A stretch of 64,000 nt of DNA, taken from NCBI GenBank assembly GCA_964619955.1, contig CAZUJF010000002.1, positions 186,001 through 250,000 on the forward strand, given 5' to 3'. Of this stretch, positions 16,304-25,758 are shown piece by piece. The stretch is from JACQFK01 sp964619955. GTDB taxonomy: Bacteria > Planctomycetota > MHYJ01 > JACPRB01. Below the pieces are notes generated by a model. It was given only the letters and a program-made list of their open reading frames with translations. It made no database searches and was not told the origin of the DNA. The position numbers and the translations under genes are program-made. Each line of letters starts with the position of its first letter. Position 1 is the stretch's first letter.

Positions 16304-17824
16304 ATGCTGAAGCCCCATTGGATCCTGCCTGCCGAGCCTTTCGGATCCCTCAAGGACTACGCCGAGGAGAGCGGGGCCAACGCCGTGCGCAAGGCCCGGA
16401 AGGCGGCCCCGGAGGCCGTGCTCTCGGAGGTCGAGAAGTCCGGGCTGCGCGGCCGCGGCGGAGCGGGCTTCGTCACCGGCACCAAATGGCGCACGCTCTT
16501 CAATCACCCCTGCGCCACCCGTTTCGTGGTCTGCAACGCCGCGGAGAGCGAACCCGGGACCTTCAAGGACCGCATGCTCCTGCGCCGGAACCCCTACGCG
16601 GTCCTGGAGGGGATGCTGATCGCGGCCCATGTGATCGGCTGCCGGGAGCTCTATCTCGCGACCCGGCAGTCCTACAAGAAGGAGCTGGCCCGGGTCCAGG
16701 CCGCCATCCGGGAGTTCGAGGAGGCGGGCCTGCTCGAGGGGCTGACGATCCACGTCGTCGCGGGCCCCGAGGAGTACCTCTTCGGGGAGGAGAAGGCGCT
16801 GCTCAACGTGATCGAGGGCGGCGCGCCGCTGCCGCGCGAGGCGCACGTCCCTCCCTACGAACGCGGGCTCCGGGCGACGCCGGAGTCGGCGAACCCGGCG
16901 CTGGTGGGCAACTCGGAGACCTTTGCGCGCGTCGCCGGCATCGTGCGTCACGGGGCCGACTCGTTCCGGAAGCTGGGCACGGGCGACACGCCCGGCAACC
17001 TGCTCTTCACGCTCTCGGGCGATCTGGAGAAGCCGGGCGTGTACGAGGCGGAGGCGGGGATCACGCTGCGGGAGCTCTTCTACCGGACCGGCGGCGGGCC
17101 GCGCGGGCCCCGCTCGTTCAAGGCCGCCCTCTGCGGGCTCTCGGCGGCGATCATCGGCCCCGAGAAGTTCGAGACGCGGGTGGACTTCGGTTCGATGAAG
17201 ATGATGGGCGCCGGGCTGGGGTCCGCGGGCTTCGTCGTGCTCGACGACCACGCCTCGATCCCCCGGGTCGCGCAGGCGGCCGCGCGTTTCCTCTACGTCG
17301 AGTCCTGCAACCAGTGCACGGCCTGCAAACACGGGCTGCGGACGGCCTCGGGGGCCCTCGACGAGGTCTTCGACCCGAAATCCGCGGACGTCTTCGAGCG
17401 GGCGCTCTTCGGGGCGCGCTCGGCGCCCCAGGGCAACCGCTGCCATCTGCCGGTCGGCGCGGCCCTGGTGATCCCCAGCCTGCTCCTGAGGTTCAAGGCG
17501 GAGTTCGACGCGCAGCTCGCGCACCCCAGATCGGCGCCGCCGAAATGGAGGATGCCCGTCTTCGCGGACTTCGACGAATCGTCGGGGCAGTTCGTCTACG
17601 ACACGAAGCAGGCGAACAAGAACCCCGACTGGACCTACCGCGATCCGCAGCGCGCGACGTCGCGTTTCGTCAGCGGGTCGCCGCAGCCGGAAGGCGAGGT
17701 GGGCGTGCGCCTGGAGCCCGACCTCTGGGACACGATGCGCTCCCTGGCGGAGGCGAAGAAGATCTCCCTCGACGGGCAGGTCAACGAGGCGTTGAGGGAC
17801 TGGCTCAAGCGGGTGAAGCGCTGA
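16304..17824 (+). CDS. NuoF-like FMN/[4Fe-4S] protein with an RHH-like C-terminal tail
   Basis: 506 residues from ATG 16304 (GAGGGACCCC upstream). It resembles the NADH/FMN-binding subunit of complex I and related dehydrogenases: GRGGAGF (50-56), ESEPGTFKDR, a SLBB-like region, and an iron-sulfur motif with Cys335, 338, 341 and 380. It stands alone; no NuoE or NuoG is next to it. Beyond the family end, residues about 465-505 (GVRLEPDLWDTMRSLAEAKK, then DGQVNEALRDWLKRV) look like a ribbon-helix-helix domain. It could be an electron-entry subunit of a soluble hydrogenase or dehydrogenase encoded elsewhere. Confidence 0.82.
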   Translation: MLKPHWILPAEPFGSLKDYAEESGANAVRKARKAAPEAVLSEVEKSGLRGRGGAGFVTGTKWRTLFNHPCATRFVVCNAAESEPGTFKDRMLLRRNPYAVLEGMLIAAHVIGCRELYLATRQSYKKELARVQAAIREFEEAGLLEGLTIHVVAGPEEYLFGEEKALLNVIEGGAPLPREAHVPPYERGLRATPESANPALVGNSETFARVAGIVRHGADSFRKLGTGDTPGNLLFTLSGDLEKPGVYEAEAGITLRELFYRTGGGPRGPRSFKAALCGLSAAIIGPEKFETRVDFGSMKMMGAGLGSAGFVVLDDHASIPRVAQAAARFLYVESCNQCTACKHGLRTASGALDEVFDPKSADVFERALFGARSAPQGNRCHLPVGAALVIPSLLLRFKAEFDAQLAHPRSAPPKWRMPVFADFDESSGQFVYDTKQANKNPDWTYRDPQRATSRFVSGSPQPEGEVGVRLEPDLWDTMRSLAEAKKISLDGQVNEALRDWLKRVKR

Positions 17825-19299
17825 TCCGGAGGGGCGGGCTCGTCCTGTTGTTGCTGGCGGGCTGCGCGGGTCCGGGTCCTTCCGCGGCGCAGGCCCCGCT
17901 CAACGTGGTCTTCATCCTCGCGGACGATCTGGGCTGGGCGGAGCTGGGGTCTTATGGACAGCGGAAGATCCGCACGCCCCATCTCGACCGTCTCGCGGCG
18001 CAGGGGATGCGCTTCACGCGGCATTATTCCGGCGCGCCCGTGTGTGCGCCGTCCCGGAACGCCTTGATGAGCGGACTCCATCTCGGCCACACCGCGATCC
18101 GGGGCAACAAGAAGGCGGAGGGGTTCCCCGAGGGGCAGCATCCGATCCCCGACGAGACGCTGACGATCGCCGAGGTCTTCCAGAAGGCGGGCTACGCCAC
18201 CGGGGCGTTCGGAAAGTGGGGGCTGGGTCCCGTCGGCTCCACGGGCGACCCCAACCGCCAGGGCTTCGACGAGTTCTTCGGGTACAACTGCCAGAGCGTC
18301 GCGCACAGCTTCTATCCGCCGCATCTGTGGCGGAACTCCACGAAGGTGCCGCTGAATGCGAGGCCGGTCCCGGGTCACGCGAAGCAGCCGGAGGGGGAGG
18401 TCCGCGTCGAGGACTGGACGGGCGAGCGCCACGCCTCCGCGCCCATCCTGGAGGAAGCGCTCGGCTTTCTGGATCGCCACGCCGGAGGCCCCTTCTTCCT
18501 CTATCTTCCGCTGACCGAGCCGCACGTGGCGCTGCAGCCCGATCCGGCGGGGCTGGCGGACTACCCGAAGGACTGGGATGAGCGCCCGTACCGCGGGGAG
18601 AACGGCTACACGCCGCATCCGAGGCCCCGGGCGGCGTACGCGGCGACGATCAGCGCGCTGGACCGCCATGTCGGCCGCGTGCTGGACTTGCTCGACCGGC
18701 GGGGGCTGGCGGAGCGCACGCTGCTGATCTTCACGAGCGACAACGGGACGACGCATCGCGCGGCGGGGAATCCCGCGTTCGGCGTGGGCGGGGTCGACGC
18801 GGACTTCTTCAACTCGACCGCCGGTCTGCGCGGCTTCAAAGGCAGCGTGTACGAAGGCGGCCTGCGGGTGCCGCTGATCGTGCGCTGGCCGGGGCGGGTG
18901 GCGCCGGGATCCACGAGCGCGTTCCCGTCGTACTTCCCCGATTTCTTCCCCACGCTCTGCGAGGCCGCCGGGCTGCCGGTCCCGCGCGGCCTGGACGGCG
19001 TCAACCTTCTGCCGCTGTTCACGGGGAGCGGGGCGCCGGCGCGTCCGCCCATGGTGTGGACCTTCCCCGAGTACGGCGGGCAGTTCGCGGTGAATTTCGG
19101 GGACCTGAAGGTCGTGCGGCAGGGCGTGAAGACGAAGAAGCCGGGGCGCTGGGAGGTCTACGATCTCGCGCGCGACCCGGGGGAGACGACGGACCTCGCG
19201 GCGGAGCGTCCCGAGCTGGTGGGCAAAGCGCTGGAGGTCTTGAAGGCCCAGACGCTGCCCAACCCGGTCTTCCCGATGCCCGAGCCGGATTCGAAGTAG
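17821..19299 (+). CDS. Sulfatase lipoprotein (Cys-type)
   Basis: 492 residues if read from CTG at 17821, which overlaps the previous stop as CTGA. No ATG, GTG or TTG gives a credible N-terminus, whereas this start yields MIRRGGLVLLLLAGC, an ideal lipoprotein signal (Cys15). The sulfatase core has metal-binding ADD (34-36), the formylglycine motif CAPSR (75-79), GKWGLG and TSDNG. It would hydrolyse sulfate esters, probably on polysaccharides, outside the inner membrane. Activity needs conversion of Cys75 by a formylglycine-generating enzyme. The start codon assignment is an inference. Confidence 0.85.
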   Translation: MIRRGGLVLLLLAGCAGPGPSAAQAPLNVVFILADDLGWAELGSYGQRKIRTPHLDRLAAQGMRFTRHYSGAPVCAPSRNALMSGLHLGHTAIRGNKKAEGFPEGQHPIPDETLTIAEVFQKAGYATGAFGKWGLGPVGSTGDPNRQGFDEFFGYNCQSVAHSFYPPHLWRNSTKVPLNARPVPGHAKQPEGEVRVEDWTGERHASAPILEEALGFLDRHAGGPFFLYLPLTEPHVALQPDPAGLADYPKDWDERPYRGENGYTPHPRPRAAYAATISALDRHVGRVLDLLDRRGLAERTLLIFTSDNGTTHRAAGNPAFGVGGVDADFFNSTAGLRGFKGSVYEGGLRVPLIVRWPGRVAPGSTSAFPSYFPDFFPTLCEAAGLPVPRGLDGVNLLPLFTGSGAPARPPMVWTFPEYGGQFAVNFGDLKVVRQGVKTKKPGRWEVYDLARDPGETTDLAAERPELVGKALEVLKAQTLPNPVFPMPEPDSK

Positions 19300-19362
19300 A
19301 GGCGTCCGCCGTTCAACGCGGTTCAAAGCATGAGAAGGGAAGGGCGAGAGGCCCACCCTTGG

Positions 19363-21459
19363 CTATGGCACCGGCGTCAACGAGAAGTCCTTGATCGTCA
19401 CCCCGCGGCTTCCGTCCCGGACCGTGACATGGAGCACGTTCCTCCCGGCCGCGAGCGGGAGCACGACCGGCGGGGTCGGCTTCCACAGGCCGACCGTGTA
19501 GGGCACCGCGATCTCGACGGGTTTTGAGCCCTCGTTCGCCTGGACCAGGAAGCCCTGCCCCTCCTGCACCGTCACCACCCGCGCGGTCAGCGCGTATCTG
19601 CCCTCGCGGGGCGCCTCGAACGCGAAGTCGGCCTTGAAGCCGCCGCTGCAGTGCACTTGCAGACCGCCGAGGAAGCTCTTCATGGCCGCGCCGCGCGGGG
19701 GCTTGCCGGTGAAGCCCGCCGCGCTGATGAGGATCGCCCCGCCTGGACCGGTGGCGGCCGTGCGGTCGTCCTCCGCCACGGTCGTCCGTTCCGCCAGCCT
19801 GGCCTGCTCGGCCTCCTTGCGTTCCGTCGACTCGTTCGCCTCGGCGAGATCCTCCCCGACCGGACCCAGCGCGACGGCCTTGGAGGCGATCGACCGGGCC
19901 TGGTCATGCGCCAAGCGGCTCCAGAAGCCGCCCTCGACGCGCCTGCGGTCGTTGTAGGCCTCCTCGCCGAGGGCCATGCCGGTCCACCGGGCCCGCAGAA
20001 CCTTCAGGTGCTCCTGCGGCACGGACCGGGCCTGCGTCTCCAGAAGGAAGTCCGATCCGCTCCGGGGGGTCCCCTCCTTGTCCCACCAGCTGAACGGGAA
20101 GCCCGCGCCCAGGTTGACCAGCCACCCCTTGGGAGTCCAGCGGCCCACGGCCGCATGCTTGTGCTGGGTGACGCCCCAGGTCGGGATGCCGAAGCTTTTC
20201 AGGATGAACCTTCCGAAGAAGGCGCGCCGGCCGCAGACCCCGCCGTCCTTGAGGATGTTCTGGTAGGCGTGCAACGACGGGAGGTCGTCCTTCACGTTCT
20301 GGGAGCCGTACTGGACGTCGGTCCGAACGATGCCGGAGTAGCGCCAGCCGTAGTCCGGGTTGGAGACGTGGTCGGGCCGGTAGTTGCGGAGCATCTGGCG
20401 GCCCCACGAGAGGATCTCCTCCGGGGCGTCGCCGTCGACGATCATCCGGTACTCCCAGGTGGAGAAGTCCTTGAAGGCGGGATCGAGTTCGCCGTCGAGC
20501 CAGGCCTTCTCGTAGTGCAGGTACCGCTTCACCGGATCCACGACGTCCGTCGCGCCGGCCTTTTCCACGGCATGGCTCTGCGGGACCGGAACCGCGTGCT
20601 CGAGTGCGACGGCCAGCGCCAGGCGATGGAAGTGACCCTCCCCGGCCCTCGAACTGGTCTTCCGGATCGCGGAGTAGATTTCCGTGGCGCGGCCGTACTG
20701 TCCGGCCTCGGCCCCGCCCGCGACGAGCATCTCCTTCATCAGGGGCCCGTCGGCCAGCAGGCCCTTCACGAGGGCCGCCTGAGGTTCGCCCTTGGCGGCG
20801 AACTCCGAGAGTCCCTTGGGCCCGGCCTGGACCAGCAGGGCGGCCTTGACCAGCGCCGCATCCCGGGCTTCCGAGGCCAGGAAGGCATCCGCTTCCGTGA
20901 GGAGGGCTTTGGCGGCCGCCAGCTCCTGGTTCCGCGCCTGGTCCAGAGCCGCCTGGGCCTTCTGGACCGCCTCGTTGAGGCGGCGCTCATCCTGGCGGAC
21001 GGCGTCGTACGCGGCCTGGCGTTCCTTGAGTGCCTTGAGGCCGTCCTCCTTGTTGGCCTTCCACTTGGCCAGGTCTTTCCTGGCCGTTTCGCGATCGGCC
21101 TCGGTGGTCGCCTTCTTCAGGGCGGTCTCCGCCTGCGCGATGCCCTTCTCGGCGCCCCCGATCCATTTGCCCTTCGCGTGTTCCACCAGCGCCTTTGCCG
21201 TCTGGATCCCGCCCAGGGCCTGCTGGGCCGCGACCGCTTCCGCCGTGGACTTCTTGAGCATTTCCCGGGCCGTCTGGAGGGCGGCCTTCTTCGGCTCGTC
21301 GATCTTCGGGAGGGCCGCGGCGATCTCCGCCTTCAGCGACGCGAGCAGTTCGGCGTGGCCGGTCGGGGACGGAGCCGCATCCTGGGGGGCTGCCTGGAGG
21401 GGTCCGACGGCCGTCGCCGCCAGGAGCCCGATGACGCCAAACGCGTGGGTTCGTCTCAT
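19363..21459 (-). CDS. Secreted transglutaminase-like protein with coiled-coil
   Basis: 698 residues from the ATG at 21459, which has AAAAGGAG at ideal spacing; two upstream ATGs lack one. A signal peptide (1-23) is followed by a charged Ala/Lys/Glu-rich coiled coil (about 36-190). A transglutaminase-like core follows with GGVCGRRAFFGRF (Cys409) and HKHAAVGRW (His433/435). After it comes a helical segment, then a C-terminal beta-sandwich-like region (FEAPREGRYALTARVV, GRNVLHVTVRDGS) resembling a carbohydrate-binding module. It is probably a periplasmic or surface cysteine hydrolase or crosslinker with unknown substrate. It is convergent with the sulfatase. Confidence 0.75.
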   Translation of the reverse strand: MRRTHAFGVIGLLAATAVGPLQAAPQDAAPSPTGHAELLASLKAEIAAALPKIDEPKKAALQTAREMLKKSTAEAVAAQQALGGIQTAKALVEHAKGKWIGGAEKGIAQAETALKKATTEADRETARKDLAKWKANKEDGLKALKERQAAYDAVRQDERRLNEAVQKAQAALDQARNQELAAAKALLTEADAFLASEARDAALVKAALLVQAGPKGLSEFAAKGEPQAALVKGLLADGPLMKEMLVAGGAEAGQYGRATEIYSAIRKTSSRAGEGHFHRLALAVALEHAVPVPQSHAVEKAGATDVVDPVKRYLHYEKAWLDGELDPAFKDFSTWEYRMIVDGDAPEEILSWGRQMLRNYRPDHVSNPDYGWRYSGIVRTDVQYGSQNVKDDLPSLHAYQNILKDGGVCGRRAFFGRFILKSFGIPTWGVTQHKHAAVGRWTPKGWLVNLGAGFPFSWWDKEGTPRSGSDFLLETQARSVPQEHLKVLRARWTGMALGEEAYNDRRRVEGGFWSRLAHDQARSIASKAVALGPVGEDLAEANESTERKEAEQARLAERTTVAEDDRTAATGPGGAILISAAGFTGKPPRGAAMKSFLGGLQVHCSGGFKADFAFEAPREGRYALTARVVTVQEGQGFLVQANEGSKPVEIAVPYTVGLWKPTPPVVLPLAAGRNVLHVTVRDGSRGVTIKDFSLTPVP

Positions 21460-21740
21460 GCGAGGGCTCCTTTTGATGAGGCTCATCCGGGTCAATGCCC
21501 GTCATGATACCGCGGGACAAGGATACGAATTAGCGACAATAAACTGCGAAAAGACATCCCCCCAGGGCTTCCGTGGCGGGCCGGGCCCGGCGCCAGGGGT
21601 GCCGCGACCGGAGGAAGGGAAGGGGAAGCGCGGGAGCCCCGCCTTCCCGCGGGGACTCGGACGCGCGGGCAGGCTCGGCGGGATTCCGTGATCTCCGCCG
21701 AAGCGGTCCGGCATAATGTCCGGGTGGACCGGGACGACCG

Positions 21741-24035
21741 ATGATCCCCCTGCTTCTCGCGCTGCTCGTCGCCCAGGATCCGGCGTCCGGGCTGGCCGTG
21801 CATGTGGGGGCGGGCGACGGCCTCCGCGAGATCGAGCTCGCGCGGCCGGGCGGCCTCCTCGTGCACGGATTGGCGCTCGACGACGCGGCCCGGGAACGCG
21901 CCCGGACCGGGATCCGCGCCGCGGGGCTCCACCCTCTGGCGAGCGTCGAGACCTGGACGGAGCCCCGGCTGCCCTACGCCGACAACCTGGTCAACCTGCT
22001 CGTCGCGGACGTCGACGGGCTCGGCCGGCGCGCGCCGGCGGAGGCCGAGATCCTGCGCGTGCTCTGCCCCGGCGGCGAGGCCCGCCTGAAAATCAGCGGG
22101 GCCTGGACGAGGACTTTCAAGAAGCGGCCCGCCGAGCTCGGCGAATGGACCCATTTCGATCACGGCGCGGACGGCAACGGCGTCTCCCGCGACCGGCGCG
22201 TCCGGCCGCCGACGTCCCTGCAATGGACGTCGGGCGTCCAGGAGATCAAGCTCGGCGGAAACCCGGCGGGCTTCGTGAACCTCAGCGGGGTCCGCGTCGC
22301 CGACGGCCGCACGGTCTTCGACTACCAGTCCGGCCGGCAGGCGCTGCTCGCGGCGCGCGACGCCTGGAACGGCGTGCCTCTCTGGACGATTCCGCGCGAC
22401 AAGGCCGACGCCCACCGCCGCTGGCAGGTCGTGGCGAGCCAAAACCGCATCTTCACCTTCCTCGACGGGAAGCCGGTCGCGCTCGACGCGGCGACCGGCA
22501 AGACCGCGATCGTCTTCGACAAAGTTCAGGCTCCCCGCCTTCCCGAGGAGGGGACCCAGCTGCGCGTGGGAACCCGGACGCTGCTCGTGAATCTCGAAGA
22601 CGGCCTCCACGCCCTGGACCCGGGAAGCGGAGCCCTTCTCTGGTCTTACGCCGAGGCCGGACAGCAGATGGTGTTCCCCTGCCTTGCGGAGGAGGCCGGG
22701 CTGGCCTTCGCCGCCTCGGTCAAGCCCGGCCAGACCCTGCGTTCCCGCTGGCCGTCGGCGATCGTCGATGCCGTCGTCTGCCTGGAGGTCCGGACGGGAA
22801 AACCCGTCTGGAGGAACGTGGACGTGGCGGGCAAGCCGGTCGGGCAGCTCATCCATGCCGAGGGACAACTCGCCCTCTTCGCCGGGAGCGCGATCGGGGG
22901 CCGGCAGCGGGAGGGCGGCTGGGTGGGCGCGATCGGAGCGGCCGACGGCAAGCTCGCGGGCGAGGGGAGCTTCAAGAGCGCGTACAACGACTCGATGTAC
23001 AACGCCGTCGTGCGGGACGGGGCCGTCTGGTACGCCGGCCACACGAGCCTGTACCGCTTCGAGCCCGGGCCCGGGCGCATCACGCGGATGGCGAACCTGT
23101 CCTACAACCAGCGATGCAACCGGTTCACGGCGACGTCCGACTTGTGGCTCCTGGGCTACATCACGTATCTCGACGCGACGCTGAACGGCACGCTGCAGAC
23201 CCCGGCCCGCGCGGGCTGCGCGCTGGGAACGACGCCCGCGAACGGGATGATCTACCTGACGCCCAGCGCCTGCACCTGCTTCACCCAGCTCCGCGGCTAC
23301 CAGGCGCTGTCGCCGGAGCCGCTGGGACCGCCGGTGGACGCCCTCGAGCGCGGCGGGACGGCCGACGCCTCGCGGGCCGCGCAGGCCCCGTCCGGACCGA
23401 TTCCCGACGACTGGACGCGGGGCTTGCCGAGGCAGGAGACGGAGGCGGTGGAGGCCGGCGGCCTCCGGATCGCCGCCGTCGTCCACGAGCACCGCGTGGA
23501 GGCGCGCCGCGCCGGCGCGGTCGCGTGGAGCGTGACGGCGGACGGCCGGATCAGCCACGCCCCCCTCGTCCACGACGGCCGCGCGTATTTCGGCAGCCAT
23601 GACGGCTGGGTCTACGCCGTGTCGCTGTCGGACGGCGCGCGCCTCTGGCGCCGCCGCGTGGCGCCCTATGCGCGAAAGATCGTCGCTTATGGCCAGCTCG
23701 AATCGTCGTGGCCGGTCTACGGCCTGGCGCTTCACGAGGGGCGCCTCGTGGCATCGGCCGGCACCCATCCGGAACTGGGCGGCGGGGTCTTCGTCGCCGG
23801 GCTTGACCCGCAGACGGGGGAGGCCGCCTGGAAGAGGACGCTCTTCAAGCCGCCGGCCGCGATCACGACCGTGAACGGCAAATCGAGCGGCCCGATCGTG
23901 CCCCAGAGCTTCCTCAACGAAGCGCCGCTGAGCGAAGGCGGTCGTCTGCGGATCGGCGCTTTCAGCTTTGATCCCGCCGAGAGCGACGCCGACCTCCGCG
24001 TCCGCCTCGGCACGCCGCCGCCGAAGAAGCCCTGA
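21741..24035 (+). CDS. Secreted PQQ-like beta-propeller protein with methyltransferase-like N-terminus
   Basis: 764 residues. The N-terminus is MIPLLLALLVAQDP, a very short signal. Residues about 20-115 resemble a degenerate class I methyltransferase fold (HVGAGDGLREIELA, ILRVLCPGGEARLK). Propeller blades follow with GNPAGFVNLSGVRVADGRTV, VALDAATGKTAI, GLHALDPGSGALLWSY and AYFGSHDGWVYAVSLSDGA. PVC bacteria encode such proteins, usually beside sulfatases or enzymes of polysaccharide use. Whether it binds PQQ is unclear. CATAAT at 21712-21717 may be its -10; no Shine-Dalgarno sequence is seen. Confidence 0.72.
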   Translation: MIPLLLALLVAQDPASGLAVHVGAGDGLREIELARPGGLLVHGLALDDAARERARTGIRAAGLHPLASVETWTEPRLPYADNLVNLLVADVDGLGRRAPAEAEILRVLCPGGEARLKISGAWTRTFKKRPAELGEWTHFDHGADGNGVSRDRRVRPPTSLQWTSGVQEIKLGGNPAGFVNLSGVRVADGRTVFDYQSGRQALLAARDAWNGVPLWTIPRDKADAHRRWQVVASQNRIFTFLDGKPVALDAATGKTAIVFDKVQAPRLPEEGTQLRVGTRTLLVNLEDGLHALDPGSGALLWSYAEAGQQMVFPCLAEEAGLAFAASVKPGQTLRSRWPSAIVDAVVCLEVRTGKPVWRNVDVAGKPVGQLIHAEGQLALFAGSAIGGRQREGGWVGAIGAADGKLAGEGSFKSAYNDSMYNAVVRDGAVWYAGHTSLYRFEPGPGRITRMANLSYNQRCNRFTATSDLWLLGYITYLDATLNGTLQTPARAGCALGTTPANGMIYLTPSACTCFTQLRGYQALSPEPLGPPVDALERGGTADASRAAQAPSGPIPDDWTRGLPRQETEAVEAGGLRIAAVVHEHRVEARRAGAVAWSVTADGRISHAPLVHDGRAYFGSHDGWVYAVSLSDGARLWRRRVAPYARKIVAYGQLESSWPVYGLALHEGRLVASAGTHPELGGGVFVAGLDPQTGEAAWKRTLFKPPAAITTVNGKSSGPIVPQSFLNEAPLSEGGRLRIGAFSFDPAESDADLRVRLGTPPPKKP

Positions 24036-24073
24036 TCTTCGCCGGCTGAGCGGGCGCGTGATAGGCTCGCGCC

Positions 24074-24655
24074 ATGTCTTCGTCCCTGGATCGCTTCTTG
24101 GCGGAGCCCGACGTCAAAGAACGGTTCGAAAGAGCGATCGCCGCGCCTGCGGGCCTCGTGATGCGGACGGCCTGCGAATTCGACCTGCAAGCGCTCCCTC
24201 CGATCCGGGCGATCATCCGGCTTCGCAAATGGGTCCTGGGGGGATCTTCCGATGAAGGGCCGCGAAGGCCGATCGGTTTGGTCGCCGAGACGCGGGGACT
24301 CGGATGGGGGACCCTTGTCGAAGATCCCGGCCGCCTGCTGATCTGCGGAGCCGTCTGCCGGCCCTGGCAGGGCGACGTCGTCTTCACCGCGATTCCGGCC
24401 GGCACGTTTGCCGGCCACCACGAGCCGGATCAGGTCAAGATCGTTTGGTCGCTTGAGGCCGTGGAAACGGAGCGGAACCGCACGCACTTCGTGCACGAAG
24501 TGCGCGCCCAGGCGTCCGATGGGCAGGCCCGTCGCAAATTCATGCGGTACTGGCGTTGGGCCCGCTTCGGCATCGTCGCGATCCGGATGCTCCTGCTTCC
24601 GGCCATACAGCGGAAAGCGGAACACGATGGGTCCGCAGGCGCCCGGCAGGCATGA
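24074..24655 (+). CDS. SRPBCC-like hypothetical protein
   Basis: 193 residues, no signal peptide. The arrangement of an early hydrophobic strand (RTACEFDLQALPPIRAIIRL), GTLVEDPGRLLICGAVCRPW, a strand with KIVWSLEAVE, and a C-terminal Arg/Trp-rich helix (RRKFMRYWRWARFGIVAIRM) matches uncharacterised START/SRPBCC (DUF2867-like) proteins that bind small hydrophobic ligands. No ligand can be named. It is 38 bases downstream of the propeller gene and convergent with the gene ending at 24695. Confidence 0.55.
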   Translation: MSSSLDRFLAEPDVKERFERAIAAPAGLVMRTACEFDLQALPPIRAIIRLRKWVLGGSSDEGPRRPIGLVAETRGLGWGTLVEDPGRLLICGAVCRPWQGDVVFTAIPAGTFAGHHEPDQVKIVWSLEAVETERNRTHFVHEVRAQASDGQARRKFMRYWRWARFGIVAIRMLLLPAIQRKAEHDGSAGARQA

Positions 24656-24694
24656 GACGAACGCCGTTGAGGCGACCGCCCCCGCGGGAGGAGC

Positions 24695-25450
24695 CTACTG
24701 GGGATTGAGACGGAAGGCGGCCTGCCAGGTGCCGTGGTCCCAGGTCGCCCCGGAGATCTCGCCGTAATCGGCGGCGATGCTGAGGCGGTAGCGGTCGAGT
24801 CCGAGCAGCACCCGGGGATCGTCGCGCCGGTAGCCTTCCAAGGTCAGGGTCCGGCCGACGGGCTCGTAGACCCCCCAGACGTACTCGACCCCTTTGCCGC
24901 CGATTTTCCCCTCGTACTCCGGCCGTGTCGCGGGGGCCTGGATCAGGGTCCAGTCCAGCCGCCCCTCCACCGCCCCGTTCGGAAGCAACTGGGCGCGGAA
25001 CTGGGCTCCGTACACGAAGCCGGGGGCGGAGGTCCAGGTGCCGGCCCAGGATTTGGCCAGCGCGGCGCGCGCGGCTTCGGGAATGGCGGGCGGAGCCCCG
25101 TGCATCGGCCGGCCCTCGGAGATCACGTGGGGTTCGAGGTAGAAGCGGAAGCCGGGCTGGACGACCCGGGCCTTCCAGCGAATCTCGCGCGCGACCCCGG
25201 CCTCGAGGAAGAGGATCTGTTCCGCCTCGGGAACGAGGATCTCGACCTGGCCGAGCACCGCGAGGCGGACGTTGGCGAGCAGCAGCCGCGGGGTGGTGTT
25301 CTTGAGGGTCGCCGAAAGCGTGACCTCGGTCCCCGCCTGGGCGTCGCGGGGGGTGGAAGCGAGCCCCGAGACCTCAATGGGCTTGGGAGGGTCTTGGGCG
25401 GGCGAGGGGCACGCGAGGCAGGTCAGGAACAGCCACGGGAGCAGGCGCAT
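24695..25450 (-). CDS. Hypothetical secreted protein
   Basis: 251 residues from the ATG at 25450, which has GGAGG ten bases upstream. The N-terminus MRLLPWLFLTCLACPSPAQ is a signal peptide with possible lipidation at Cys12 or Cys15. The next 100 residues look like an immunoglobulin-like or CARDB-type sandwich (AQAGTEVTLSATLKNTTPRL, REIRWKARVVQPGFRFYLEP). The C-terminal part has repeated strands (GAQFRAQLLPNGAVEGRLDW, GRTLTLEGYRRDD). I recognise no family. Confidence 0.6.
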   Translation of the reverse strand: MRLLPWLFLTCLACPSPAQDPPKPIEVSGLASTPRDAQAGTEVTLSATLKNTTPRLLLANVRLAVLGQVEILVPEAEQILFLEAGVAREIRWKARVVQPGFRFYLEPHVISEGRPMHGAPPAIPEAARAALAKSWAGTWTSAPGFVYGAQFRAQLLPNGAVEGRLDWTLIQAPATRPEYEGKIGGKGVEYVWGVYEPVGRTLTLEGYRRDDPRVLLGLDRYRLSIAADYGEISGATWDHGTWQAAFRLNPQ

Positions 25451-25758
25451 CGGAAAGTCCTCCGGAACCGCCCGAAGTATAAGAGGAACGGTCACGGCTT
25501 TGAAGAGCCTAAGGCGTACAAACCGGATCAATGCTACCGCGAGGAGGAGAGGGGAAGTTCGAGCCCCCCCCAGGCCTCCTCCTTCGCTCATCTCTTGGGG
25601 TGGAGCTTCGGAGGACAAGAGGGCGCGGGGCCCGATGGGGCGAATCTAACGGAGCTGTTCGACGAAGGTGGGGCCAGGCGAGCTTGGATTATCCGGCGTG
25701 GAAGGACGAGTTTGGTGAGGGAGTCCCCTTGCCCTCCCGGGGGCGGCGTACTGTTCTG
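25451..25758. other. 308-base divergent intergenic region
   Basis: This separates the hypothetical secreted gene (minus) from the DUF4838 gene (plus). It holds the likely minus-strand promoter at 25476-25504. The rest has no convincing ORF, hairpin or repeat, and no clear promoter was found for the plus-strand gene. Confidence 0.5.
25476..25504 (-). promoter_or_regulatory. Predicted promoter of the hypothetical secreted gene
   Basis: Read on the minus strand, TTCAAA (25504-25499) and TATACT (25481-25476) are 17 bases apart, giving a leader of about 20 bases that contains GGAGG. The -35 matches 4 of 6. Confidence 0.45.
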
